Assembly (NCBI GenBank): GCA_032622095.1 | Contig: CP136069.1 | Coordinates: forward strand, 203,408,690-203,472,689 | Direction of reading: 5' to 3' | From: Siphonodentalium dalli | Taxonomy: Eukaryota; Mollusca; Scaphopoda; Gadilida; Siphonodentaliidae | Length of the DNA: 64,000 nucleotides | Shown here: positions 44,601 to 57,902 of the stretch, piece by piece | Layout: the number at the start of each line of letters is the position of its first letter | How positions within the stretch are numbered: the first letter of the stretch is position 1 | Notes under the pieces: generated by a model | Databases searched by the model: none | Told to the model about the DNA's origin: nothing | The model's input: only the letters and a program-made list of their open reading frames with translations | Program-made: the position numbers and the translations under genes

Positions 44601-47600
44601 CAGAGGAGTATGAATCCTGAATACCGGTTAATATGGGTATATGAATCCCGAGTATCTGTTAACAGAGGGGTATGAATCCTGAATACCGGTTAATATGGGT
44701 ATATGATCCCGAGTATCAGTTAACAGAGGAGTATGAATCCTGAATACCGGTTAATATGGGTATATGAATCCCGAGTATCTGTTAACAGCGGGGTATGAAT
44801 CCTGAATACCGGTTAATATGGGTATATGAATCCCGAGTATCAGTTAATAGAGGGGCATGAATCCTGAATACCGGTTAATATGGGTATATGAATCCCGAGT
44901 ATCAGTTAACAGAGGGGTATGAATCCTGAATACCGGTTAATATGGGTATATGAATCCAGAGTATCTGTTAACAGAGGGGTATGAATCCTGAATACCGGTT
45001 AATATGGGTATATGAATCCCGAGTATCAGTTAACAGAGGGTGTGAATCCTGAATACCGGTTAATATGGGTATATGAATCCCGAGTATCAGTTAACAGAGG
45101 AGTATGAATCCTGAATACCGGTTAATATGGGTATATGAATCCCGAGTATCAGTTAACAGAGGGTGTGAATCCTGAATACCGGTTAATATGGGTATATGAA
45201 TCCCGAGTATCAGTTAACAGAGGGTGTGAATCCTGAATACCGGTTAATATGGGTATATGAATCCCGAGTATCTGTTAACAGAGGGGTATGAATCCTGAAT
45301 ACCGGTTAATATGGGTATATGAATCCCGAGTATCAGTTAACAGAGGAGTATGAATCCTGAATACCGGTTAATATGGGTATATGAATCCCGAGTATCTGTT
45401 AACAGAGGGGTATGAATCCTGAATACCGGTTAATATGGGTATATGAATCCCGAGTATCAGTTAACAGAGGAGTATGAATCCTGAATACCGGTTAATATGG
45501 GTATATGAATCCCGAGTATCAGTTAACAGAGGGTGTGAATCCTGAATACCGGTTAATATGGGTATATGAATCCCGAGTATCAGTTAACAGAGGGGTATGA
45601 ATCCTGAATACCGGTTAATATGGGTATATGAATCCCGAGTATCAGTTAACAGAGGAGTATGAATCCTGAATACCGGTTAATATGGGTATATGAATCCCGA
45701 GTATCAGTTAACAGAGGGGTATGAATCCTGAATACCGGTTAATATGGGTATATGAATCCCGAGTATCAGTTAACAGAGGGTGTGAATCCTGAATACCGGT
45801 TAATATGGGTATATGAATCCCGAGTATCAGTTAACAGAGGGGTATGAATCCTGAATACCGGTTAATATGGGTATATGAATCCCGAGTATCAGTTAACAGA
45901 GGGGTATGAATCCTGAATACCGGTTAATATGGGTATATGAATCCCGAGTATCAGTTAACAGAGGGTGTGAATCCTGAATACCGGTTAATATGGGTATATG
46001 AATCCCGAGTATCAGTTAACAGAGGGTGTGAATCCTGAATACCGGTTAATATGGGTATATGAATCCCGAGTATCAGTTAACAGAGGAGTATGAATCCTGA
46101 ATACCGGTTAATATGGGTATATGAATCCCGAGTATCAGTTAACAGAGGGGTATGCATCCTGAATACCGGTTAATATGGGTATATGAATCCCGAGTATCAG
46201 TTAACAGAGGGGTATGAATCCTGAATACCGGTTAATATGGGTATATGAATCCAGAGTATCAGTTAACAGAGGAGTATGAATCCTGAATACCGGTTAATAT
46301 GGGTATATGAATCCCGAGTATCAGTTAACAGAGAGGTATGAATCCTGAATACCGGTTAATATGGGTATATGAATCCCGAGTATCAGTTAACAGAGAGGTA
46401 TGAATCCTGAATACCGGTTAATATGGGTATATGAATCCCGAGTATCAGTTAACAGAGGGGTATGAATCCTGTGTACCGGTTAATATGGGTATATGATCCC
46501 GAGTATCAGTTAACAGAGGGGTATGAATCCTGAATACCGGTTAATATGGGTATATGAATCCCGAGTATCTGTTAACAGAGGGGTATGAATCCTGAATACC
46601 GGTTAATATGGGTATATGAATCCCGAGTATCAGTTAACAGAGGAGTATGAATCCTGAATACCGGTTAATATGGGTATATGAATCCCGAGTATCAGTTAAC
46701 AGAGAGGTATGAATCCTGAATACCGGTTAATATGGGTATATGAATCCCGAGTATCAGTTAACAGAGAGGTATGAATCCTGAATACCGGTTAATATGGGTA
46801 TATGAATCCCGAGTATCAGTTAACAGAGGGGTATGAATCCTGAATACCGGTTAATATGGGTATATGAATCCAGAGTATCAGTTAACAGAGGAGTATGAAT
46901 CCTGAATACCGGTTAATATGGGTATATGAATCCCGAGTATCTGTTAACAGAGGGGTATGAATCCTGAATACCGGTTAATATGGGTATATGATCCCGAGTA
47001 TCAGTTAACAGAGGGGTATGAATCCTGAATACCGTTAATATGGGTATATGAATCCCGAGTATCAGTTAACAGATGGGTATGAATCCTGAATACCGGTTAA
47101 TATGGGTATATGAATCCCGAGTATCAGTTAACAGAGGGTGTGAATCCTGAATACCGGTTAATATGGGTATATGATCCCGAGTATCAGTTAACAGAGAGGT
47201 ATGAATCCTGAATAGCGGTTAATATGGGTATATGAATCCCGAGTATCAGTTAACAGAGAGGTATGAATCCTGAATACCGGTTAATATGGGTATATGATCC
47301 CGAGTATCAGTTAACAGAGGGGTATGAATCCTGAATACCGTTAATATGGGTATATGAATCCCGAGTATCAGTTAACAGATGGGTATGAATCCTGAATACC
47401 GGTTAATATGGGTATATGAATCCCGAGTATCAGTTAACAGAGGGTGTGAATCCTGAATACCGGTTAATATGGGTATATGAATCCCGAGTATCAGTTAACA
47501 GAGAGGTATGAATCCTGAATACCGGTTAATATGGGTATATGAATCCCGAGTATCAGTTAACAGAGGGCTATGAATCCTGAATACCGGTTAATATGGGTAT

Positions 47601-50600
47601 ATGAATCCCGAGTATCAGTTAACAGAGGAGTATGAATCCTGAATACCGGTTAATATGGGTATATGAATCCCGAGTATCAGTTAACAGAGGGTGTGAATCC
47701 TGAATACCGGTTAATATGGGTATATGAATCCCGAGTATCAGTTAACAGAGGAGTATGAATCCTGAATACCGGTTAATATGGGTATATGAATCCCGAGTAT
47801 CAGTTAACAGAGAGGTATGAATCCTGAATACCGGTTAATATGGGTATATGAATCCCGAGTATCAGTTAACAGAGGAGTATGAATCCTGAATACCGGTTAA
47901 TATGGGTATATGAATCCCGAGTATCTGTTAACAGAGGGGTATGAATCCTGAATACCGGTTAATATGGGTATATGAATCCCGAGTATCTGTTAACAGAGGG
48001 GTATGAATCCTGAATACCGGTTAATATGGGTATATGAATCCCGAGTATCTGTTAACAGAGGGGTATGAATCCTGAATACCGGTTAATATGGGTATATGAA
48101 TCCCGAGTATCAGTTAACAGAGGAGTATGAATCCTGAATACCGGTTAATATGGGTATATGAATCCCGAGTATCAGTTAACAGAGAGGTATGAATCCTGAA
48201 TACCGGTTAATATGGGTATATGAATCCCGAGTATCAGTTAACAGAGGAGTATGAATCCTGAATACCGGTTAATATGGGTATATGATCCCGAGTATCTGTT
48301 AACAGAGGGGTATGAATCCTGAATACCGGTTAATATGGGTATATGAATCCCGAGTATCTGTTAACAGAGGGGTATGAATCCTGAATACCGGTTAATATGG
48401 GTATATGAATCCCGAGTATCTGTTAACAGAGGGGTATGAATCCTGAATACCGGTTAATATGGGTATATGAATCCCGAGTATCTGTTAACAGAGGGGTATG
48501 AATCATGAATACCGGTTAATATGGGTATATGATCCCGAGTATCAGTTAACAGAGGGGTATGAATCCTGAATACCGGTTAATATGGGTATATGAATCCCGA
48601 GTATCTGTTAACAGAGGGGTATGAATCCTGAATACCGGTTAATATGGGTATATGATCCCGAGTATCAGTTAACAGAGGGGTATGAATCCTGAATACCGGT
48701 TAATATGGGTATATGAATCCAGAGTATCAGTTAACAGAGAGGTATGAATCCTGAATACCGGTTAATATGGGTATATGAATCCAGAGTATCAGTTAACAGA
48801 GGAGTATGAATCCTGAATACCGGTTAATATGGGTATATGAATCCCGAGTATCAGTTAACAGAGAGGTATGAATCCTGAATACCGGTTAATATGGGTATAT
48901 GAATCCCGAGTATCAGTTAACAGAGAGGTATGAATCCTGAATACCGGTTAATATGGGTATATGAATCCAGAGTATCAGTTAACAGAGGAGTATGAATCCT
49001 GAATACCGGTTAATATGGGTATATGAATCCCGAGTATCAGTTAACAGAGGGGTATGAATCCTGAATACCGGTTAATATGGGTATATGAATCCCGAGTATC
49101 AGTTAACAGAGGGGTATGAATCCTGAATACCGGTTAATATGGGTATATGAATCCAGAGTATCAGTTAACAGAGGAGTATGAATCCTGAATACCGGTTAAT
49201 ATGGGTATATGAATCCCGAGTATCAGTTAACAGAGAGGTATGAATCCTGAATACCGGTTAATATGGGTATATGAATCCCGAGTATCAGTTAACAGAGTAG
49301 TATGAATCCTGTGTACCGGTTAATATGGGTATATGAATCCCGAGTATCAGTTAACAGAGAGGTATGAATCCTGAATACCGGTTAATATGGGTATATGAAT
49401 CCAGAGTATCAGTTAACAGAGGAGTATGAATCCTGAATACCGGTTAATATGGGTATATGAATCCCGAGTATCAGTTAACAGAGGAGTATGAATCCTGAAT
49501 ACCGGTTAATATGGGTATATGAATCCCGAATATCAGTTAACAGAGAGGTATGAATCCTGAATACCGGTTAATATGGGTATATGAATCCCGAGTATCAGTT
49601 AACAGAGAGGTATGAATCCTGAATACCGGTTAATATGGGTATATGAATCCCGATTATCAGTTAACAGAGAGGTATGAATCCTGAATACCGGTTAATATGG
49701 GTATATGAATCCCGAATATCAGTTAACAGAGAGGTATGAATCCTGAATACCGGTTAATATGGGTATATGAATCCCGAGTATCAGTTAACAGAGAGGTATG
49801 AATCCTGAATACCGGTTAATATGGGTATATGAATCCCGATTATCAGTTAACAGAGGGGTATGCATCCTGAATACCGGTTAATATGGGTATATGAATCCCG
49901 AGTATCAGTTAACAGAGGGGTATGCATCCTGAATACCGGTTAATATGGGTATATGAATCCCGAGTATCAGTTAACAGAGGAGTATGAATCCTGAATACCG
50001 GTTAATATGGGTATATGAATCCCGAGTATCTGTTAACAGAGGGGTATGAATCCTGAATACCGGTTAATATGGGTATATGAATCCCGAGTATCAGTTAACA
50101 GATGGGTATGAATCCTGAATACCGGTTAATATGGGTATAAGAATCCCGAGTATCAGTTAACAGAGGGGTATGAATCCTGAATACCGGTTAATATGGGTAT
50201 ATGAATCCCGAGTATCAGTTAACAGAGGGGTATGAATCCTGAATACCGGTTAATATGGGTATATGAATCCCGAGTATCAGTTAACAGAGGGGTATGAATC
50301 CTGAATACCGGTTAATATGGGTATATGAATCCCGAGTATCTGTTAACAGAGGAGTATGAATCCTGAATACCGGTTAATATGGGTATATGAATCCCGAGTA
50401 TCAGTTAACAGAGAGGTATGAATCCTGAATACCGGTTAATATGGGTATATGAATCCCGAGTATCAGTTAATAGAGGGGCATGAATCCTGAATACCGGTTA
50501 ATATGGGTATATGAATCCCGAGTATCAGTTAACAGAGGGGTATGAATCCTGAATACCGGTTAATATGGGTATATGAATCCAGAGTATCTGTTAACAGAGG

Positions 50601-53600
50601 GGTATGAATCCTGAATACCGGTTAATATGGGTATATGAATCCCGAGTATCAGTTAACAGAGGGTGTGAATCCTGAATACCGGTTAATATGGGTATATGAA
50701 TCCCGAGTATCAGTTAACAGAGGAGTATGAATCCTGAATACCGGTTAATATGGGTATATGAATCCCGAGTATCTGTTAACAGAGGAGTATGAATCCTGAA
50801 TACCGGTTAATATGGGTATATTAATCCCGAGTATCTGTTAACAGAGGAGTATGAATCCTGAATACCGGTTAATATGGGTATATGAATCCCGAGTATCAGT
50901 TAACAGAGGGGTATGAATCCTGAATACCGGTTAATATGGGTATATGAATCCCGAATATCAGTTAACAGAGGGGAATGCATCCTGAATACCGGTTAATATG
51001 GGTATATGAATCCCGAATATCAGTTAACAGAGGGCTATGGATCCTGAATACCGGTTAATATGGGTATATGAATCCTGAATACCGGTTAATATGGGTATAT
51101 GAATCCCGAGTATCAGTTAACAGAGGGGTATGAATCCGGAATAACGGTTAATATGGGTATATGAATCCCGAGTATCAGTTAACAGAGGAGTATGAATCCT
51201 GAATACCGGTTAATATGGGTATATGAATCCCGAGTATCAGTTAACAGAGGGGTATGAATCCTGAATACCGGTTAATATGGGTATATGAATCCCGAGTATC
51301 AGTTAACAGAGGGGTATGAATCCTGAATACCGGTTAATATGGGTATATGAATCCCGAGTATCAGTTATCAGAGGGGTATGAATCCTGAATACCGGTTAAT
51401 ATGGGTATATGAATCCCGAGTATCAGTTAACAGAGGGGTATGAATCCTGAATACCGGTTAATATGGGTATATGATCCCGAGTATCAGTTAACAGAGGGGT
51501 ATGAATCCTGAATACCGGTTAATATGGGTATATGAATCCCGAGTATCAGTTAACAGAGGAGTATGAATCCTGAATACCGGTTAATATGGGTATATGAATC
51601 CCGAGTATCAGTTAACAGAGGGGTATGAATCCTGAATACCGGTTAATATGGGTATATGATCCCGAGTATCAGTTAACAGAGGGGTATGAATCCTGAATAC
51701 CGGTTAATATGGGTATATGAATCCCGAGTATCAGTTAACAGAGGAGTATGAATCCTGTGTACCGGTTAATATGGGTATATGAATCCCGAGTATCAGTTAA
51801 CAGAGGGGTATGAATCCTGAATACCGGTTAATATGGGTATATGATCCCGAGTATCAGTTAACAGAGGGGTATGAATCCTGAATACCGGTTAATATGGGTA
51901 TATGATCCCGAGTATCAGTTAACAGAGGAGTATGAATCCTGAATACCGGTTAATATGGGTATATGAATCCTGAATACCGGTTAATATGGGTATATGAATC
52001 CCGAGTATCAGTTAACAGAGGAGTATGAATCCTGAATACCGGTTAATATGGGTATATGAATCCCGAGTATCAGTTAACAGAGGGGTATGAATCCTGAATA
52101 CCGGTTAATATGGGTATATGAATCCCGAGTATCAGTTAACAGAGGGGTATGAATCCTGAATACCGGTTAATATGGGTATATGATCCCGAGTATCAGTTAA
52201 CAGAGGGGTATGAATCCTGAATACCGGTTAATATGGGTATATGAATCCCGAGTATCAGTTAACAGAGGAGTATGAATCCTGTGTACCGGTTAATATGGGT
52301 ATATGAATCCCGAGTATCAGTTAACAGAGGGGTATGAATCCTGAATACCGGTTAATATGGGTATATGAATCCCGAGTATCAGTTAACAGAGGGGTATGAA
52401 TCCTGAATACCGGTTAATATGGGTATATGATCCCGAGTATCAGTTAACAGAGGAGTATGAATCCTGAATACCGGTTAATATGGGTATATGAATCCCGAGT
52501 ATCAGTTAACAGAGGGGTATGAATCCTGAATACCGGTTAATATGGGTATATGATCCCGAGTATCAGTTAACAGAGGAGTATGAATCCTGAATACCGGTTA
52601 ATATGGGTATATGATCCCGAGTATCAGTTAACAGAGGGGTATGAATCATGAATACCGGTTAATATGGGTATATGATCCCGAGTATCAGTTAACAGAGGGG
52701 TATGAATCCTGAATACCGGTTAATATGGGTATATTACCCCGAGTATCAGTTAACAGAGGGGTATGAATCCTGAATACCGGTTAATATGGGTATATTACCC
52801 CGAGTATCAGTTAACAGAGGAGTATGAATCCTGAATACCGGTTAATATGGGTATATGAATCCCGAGTATCAGTTAACAGAGGGGTATGAATCCTGAATAC
52901 CGGTTAATATGGGTATATGATCCCGAGTATCAGTTAACAGAGGAGTATGAATCCTGAATACCGGTTAATATGGGTATATGATCCCGAGTATCAGTTAACA
53001 GAGGGGTATGAATCATGAATACCGGTTAATATGGGTATATGATCCCGAGTATCAGTTAACAGAGGGGTATAATCCTGAATACCGGTTAATATGGGTATAT
53101 TACCCCGAGTATCAGTTAACAGAGGGGTATGAATCCTGAATACCGGTTAATATGGGTATATGATCCCGAGTATCAGTTAACAGAGGGGTATGAATCCTGA
53201 ATACCGGTTAATATGGGTATATGATCCCGAGTATCAGTTAACAGAGGGGTATGAATCCTGAATACCGGTTAATATGGGTATATGAATCCCGAGTATCAGT
53301 TAACAGAGGGGTATGAATCCTGTGTACCGGTTAATATGGGTATATGAATCCCGAGTATCTGTTAACAGAGGGGTATGAATCCTGAATACCGGTTAATATG
53401 GGTATATGAATCCCGAGTATCAGTTAACAGAGGAGTATGAATCCTGAATACCGGTTAATATGGGTATATGATCCCGAGTATCAGTTAACAGAGGGGTATG
53501 AATCCTGAATACCGGTTAATATGGGTATATGATCCCGAGTATCAGTTAACAGAGGGGTATGAATCCTGAATACCGGTTAATATGGGTATATGATCCCGAG

Positions 53601-56320
53601 TATCAGTTAACAGAGGGGTATGAATCCTGAATACCGGTTAATATGGGTATATGAATCCCGAGTATCAGTTAACAGAGGGGTATGAATCCTGTGTACCGGT
53701 TAATATGGGTATATGAATCCCGAGTATCTGTTAACAGAGGGGTATGAATCCTGAATACCGGTTAATATGGGTATATGAATCCCGAGTATCAGTTAACAGA
53801 GGGGTATGAATCCTGAATACCGGTTAATATGGGTATATGATCCCGAGTATCAGTTAACAGAGGGGTATGAATCCTGAATACCGGTTAATATGGGTATATG
53901 AATCCCGAGTATCAGTTAACAGAGGGGTATGAATCCTGTGTACCGGTTAATATGGGTATATGAATCCCGAGTATCTGTTAACAGAGGGGTATGAATCCTG
54001 AATACCGGTTAATATGGGTATATGAATCCCGAGTATCAGTTAACAGAGGAGTATGAATCCTGAATACCGGTTAATATGGGTATATGATCCCGAGTATCAG
54101 TTAACAGAGGGGTATGAATCCTGAATACCGGTTAATATGGGTATATGATCCCGAGTATCAGTTAACAGAGGGGTATGAATCCTGAATACCGGTTAATATG
54201 GGTATATGATCCCGAGTATCAGTTAACAGAGGGGTATGAATCCTGAATACCGGTTAATATGGGTATATGAATCCCGAGTATCAGTTAACAGAGGGGTATG
54301 AATCCTGTGTACCGGTTAATATGGGTATATGAATCCCGAGTATCTGTTAACAGAGGGGTATGAATCCTGAATACCGGTTAATATGGGTATATGAATCCCG
54401 AGTATCAGTTAACAGAGGGGTATGAATCCTGAATACCGGTTAATATGGGTATATGATCCCGAGTATCAGTTAACAGAGGGGTATGAATCCTGAATACCGG
54501 TTAATATGGGTATATGAATCCCGAGTATCAGTTAACAGAGGGGTATGAATCCTGTGTACCGGTTAATATGGGTATATGATCCCGAGTATCAGTTAACAGA
54601 GGGGTATGAATCCTGAATACCGGTTAATATGGGTATATGAATCCCGAGTATCAGTTAACAGAGGGGTATGAATCCTGTGTACCGGTTAATATGGGTATAT
54701 GATCCCGAGTATCAGTTAACAGAGGGGTATGAATCCTGAATACCGGTTAATATGGGTATATGAATCCCGAGTATCAGTTAACAGAGGGGTATGAATCCTG
54801 TGTACCGGTTAATATGGGTATATGAATCCCGAGTATCTGTTAACAGAGGGGTATGAATCCTGAATACCGGTTAATATGGGTATATGAATCCCGAGTATCA
54901 GTTAACAGAGGGGTATGAATCCTGAATACCGGTTAATATGGGTATATGATCCCGAGTATCAGTTAACAGAGGGGTATGAATCCTGAATACCGGTTAATAT
55001 GGGTATATGAATCCCGAGTATCAGTTAACAGAGGGGTATGAATCCTGTGTACCGGTTAATATGGGTATATGATCCCGAGTATCAGTTAACAGAGGGGTAT
55101 GAATCCTGAATACCGGTTAATATGGGTATATGAATCCTGAGTATCAGTTAACAGAGGAGTATGAATCCTGAATACCGGTTAATATGGATATATGAATCCC
55201 GAGTATCTGTTAACAGAGGGGTATGAATCCTGTGTACCGGTTAATATGGGTATATGATCCCGAGTATCAGTTAACAGAGAGGTATGAATCCTGAATACCG
55301 GTTAATATGGGTATATGAATCCCGAGTATCTGTTAACAGAGGGGTATGAATCCTGAATACCGGTTAATATGGGTATATGAATCCCGAGTATCAGTTAACA
55401 GAGGGGTATGAATCCTGAATACCGGTTAATATGGGTATATGATCCCGAGTATCAGTTAACAGAGGGGTATGAATCCTGAATACCGGTTAATATGGGTATA
55501 TGAATCCCGAGTATCAGTTAACAGAGGGGTATGAATCCTGTGTACCGGCTAATATGGGTATATGATCCCGAGTATCAGTTAACAGAGGGGTATGAATCCT
55601 GAATACCGGTTAATATGGGTATATGATCCCGAGTATCAGTTAACAGATGGGTATGAATCCTGAATACCGTTAATATGGGTATATGAATCCCGAGTATCAG
55701 TTAACAGAGGAGTATGAATCTTGAATACCGGTTAATATGGGTATATGAATCCCGAGTATCAGTTAACAGAGGGTTATGAATCTTGAATACCGGTTAATAT
55801 GGGTATATGAATCCCGAGTATCAGTTAACAGAGGGTGTGAATCCTGAATACCGGTTAATATGGGTATATGAATCCCGAGTATCAGTTAACAGATGGGTAT
55901 GAATCCTGAATACCGTTAATATGGGTATATGAATCCCGAGTATCAGTTAACAGAGGAGTATGAATCTTGAATACCGGTTAATATGGGTATATGAATCCCG
56001 AGTATCAGTTAACAGAGGGTGTGAATCCTGAATACCGGTTAATATGGGTATATGAATCCCGAGTATCAGTTAACAGATGGGTATGAATCCTGAATACCGT
56101 TAGTATGGGTATATGAATCCCGAGTATCAGTTAACAGAGGGGTATGAATCCTGAATACCGGTTAATATGGGTATATGAATCCCGAGTATCAGTTAACAGA
56201 GGGGTATGAATCCTGAATACCGGTTAATATGGGTATATGAATCCCGAGTATCAGTTAACAGAGGGTTATGAATCCTGAATACCGGTTAATATGGGTATAT
56301 GAATCCCGAGTATCAGTTAA
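41648..56320 (+). repeat. 14.7-kb satellite, 62-bp monomer, about 238 copies
   Basis: The monomer is GTATGAATCCTGAATACCGG-TTAATATGGG-TATATGAATCCCGAGTATCA-GTTAACAGAGGG (62 bp). A common variant lacks one A in TATATGAATCCC (61 bp). The two halves are themselves related: TATGAATCCTGAATACCGGTTAA..GGG versus TATGAATCCCGAGTATCAGTTAA..GGG, so the monomer is a diverged ~31-bp dimer. Variant marks include CTGTGTACCGG, GTATCTGTTAAC, GAGGAGTATG, GAGAGGTATG and GAGGGTGTG. The leftmost 1.5 kb is the most diverged. The array contains no ORF of useful length. Confidence 0.98.
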
Positions 56321-56989
56321 AGACATATTATGTACTTGTTCGGGTGTGTGAAACTGATAAGTTAGATTCCGGCGCTATGACAACTGGAGGAATGTAACAT
56401 TATACTAACATCGCCGAAAATTTGAAGTAAATCGGCCGTACCACTTTATAGAAAACATTGTCAGAACTACGCTCAATTGTAAATATTTACTAATCGATTC
56501 GGAACGCATCAATCGGCGATAAACTAACGAAAACGATTTCTCCATTGAGAGTCACTGCATTTAATTCATATATTAGAATGACTGTGTATGTTGTCAATGT
56601 GGATATACTTTTTTGTAAAAATGACTACTTTGAACAAGATTATTCTCATGTGTTCACCATACCGGAGTGTTTCACATCACTTTAACAGAGGGGTATGAAT
56701 TTTGTGTACCACTTAAGGTGATGTGAAACACTCCGATAGGTGATCAAATATAAATGGAGAATAATCTTGTTCAAAGTAGTAATTTTTACAAATATTATAT
56801 CCAAATTGACAACACACACCGTCATTCTTATATGTATATATATATTATTTGTTTTATTGAATAGCAAAAACATACACGGAATATCACAGACATAAATTAG
56901 CATACGATACTTCAAGGGCGAGAGGGGAAACTATCTCACTGTCACATGCGCACAGTCTCACACTCTTCATTCGCACCTGGTGTCATCAT

Positions 56990-57021
56990 ATTCATTCATT
57001 CATTCATTCATTCATTCATTC
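56990..57021 (+). repeat. (ATTC)n microsatellite
   Basis: About eight ATTC units inside the right foldback arm, in a segment absent from the other arm copies. Confidence 0.95.
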
Positions 57022-57195
57022 TTATATATTAATTAAATGCAGTCACTCTCGATGGCGAAATCGTTTTCGTTAGTATATCACCGATAGATGCGTCCCGAAT
57101 CGAGTAGTAAATATTTACAATTGAGCGTAGTTCAGACGATGTTTTCTATGGAGTGGTACGGTCGATTTGCTTAAGATTTTCGGCGATGTTAGTAA

Positions 57196-57817
57196 CAGGC
57201 AATTCTTCAAGGATTGTCCACTTATAAACGGGCAATCCTTACCTAAAATGGTCATTAATAAATGGACAATCCAACCACGCGTGGCACGCGAGCTTGGGAT
57301 TGTCCACTAAATGAAGACATTTATAGCTAATCCTGCATGTTAGCTTCATATTTAATATGAAGGGCAATAACTCTATACAGAATGTTACTTTACTAAATAA
57401 CGGTGATTTGTATGAGAAGAAGTGTTTTTGACGAAATAACGGAGATATTTGAAGAAGAGTTTTTGACGAAATAACGGAAATATACGAAGAAATGTTTTTT
57501 AAAGAGCGTACCCCAAACCTCCCCAAGCCCACCCACCCAAGGGAAGAATTTGACTTATATTTCACAAGAGTTGATCTGATGTGGTGTTGCAAATTTCTCA
57601 TACAAATCTCCGTTATTTAGTAAAGTTACATTCTTTATAGAGTTATTACCCTTCAGATTTAATATGAAGCTAACATGCAGGATTATCGATATATGTCGTG
57701 ATTTAGTGGACAATCGCAAGCTCGCGTGCCACGCGTGGTTGGATTGTCCATTTATTAATGACCATTTTAGGTAAGGATTGTCCGTTTATAAGTGGACAAT
57801 CTTATGCGCATTAGGTG
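57196..57817. mobile_element. hAT-like MITE, 622 bp, TSD GTTAGTAA
   Basis: The 8-mer GTTAGTAA flanks it (57188-57195 and 57818-57825), and the flanking arm is intact in other copies (ATCGCCGA / TACTAACATC at 40820). The ends start CAGGCAATTC and the complement of CACCTAATGC. Inward the arms pair strongly (AAGGATTGTCCACTTATAAA, ACGCGTGGCACGCGAGCTTG) for about 230 bp each. The centre has GAAGAAGTGTTTTTGACGAA repeats. A 120-codon minus frame spans the centre without a recognisable domain. Confidence 0.88.
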
Positions 57818-57884
57818 GTTAGTAAAATGCTACATTCCTCCAGTTGTCTTAGCACGCACCGAACAAGTACATAATATGTCTTTA

Positions 57885-57902
57885 ACCCCCCCCCCCCCCC
57901 CG
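57885..57902 (+). repeat. Poly-C run at the end of the foldback
   Basis: About 16 C follow TCTTTAA directly. The length is likely uncertain in the assembly. Confidence 0.9.

Larger units (their letters stand above)
56321..57886. mobile_element. Foldback transposon, complete copy with TTAA ends
   Basis: The left arm 56321-56690 begins TTAAAGACATATTATGTACT. The right arm, 56706-57886, ends with the complement AGTACATAATATGTCTTTAA. The arms are about 370 bp and pair along their length. The spacer of roughly 20-35 bp contains TTAACAGAGGGGTATGAAT..TTGTGTACC, almost identical to part of the adjacent satellite monomer. The right arm is expanded by an AT/ATTC-rich segment (about 56840-57030) and a hAT-like MITE (57196-57817). 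No transposase is present. Confidence 0.88.

Noticed and set aside
41648-56320. CRISPR array or repeat-protein gene in the 62-bp array
   Set aside because: No unique spacers exist, the period is not a multiple of three, and stops occur in all frames; it is a satellite.
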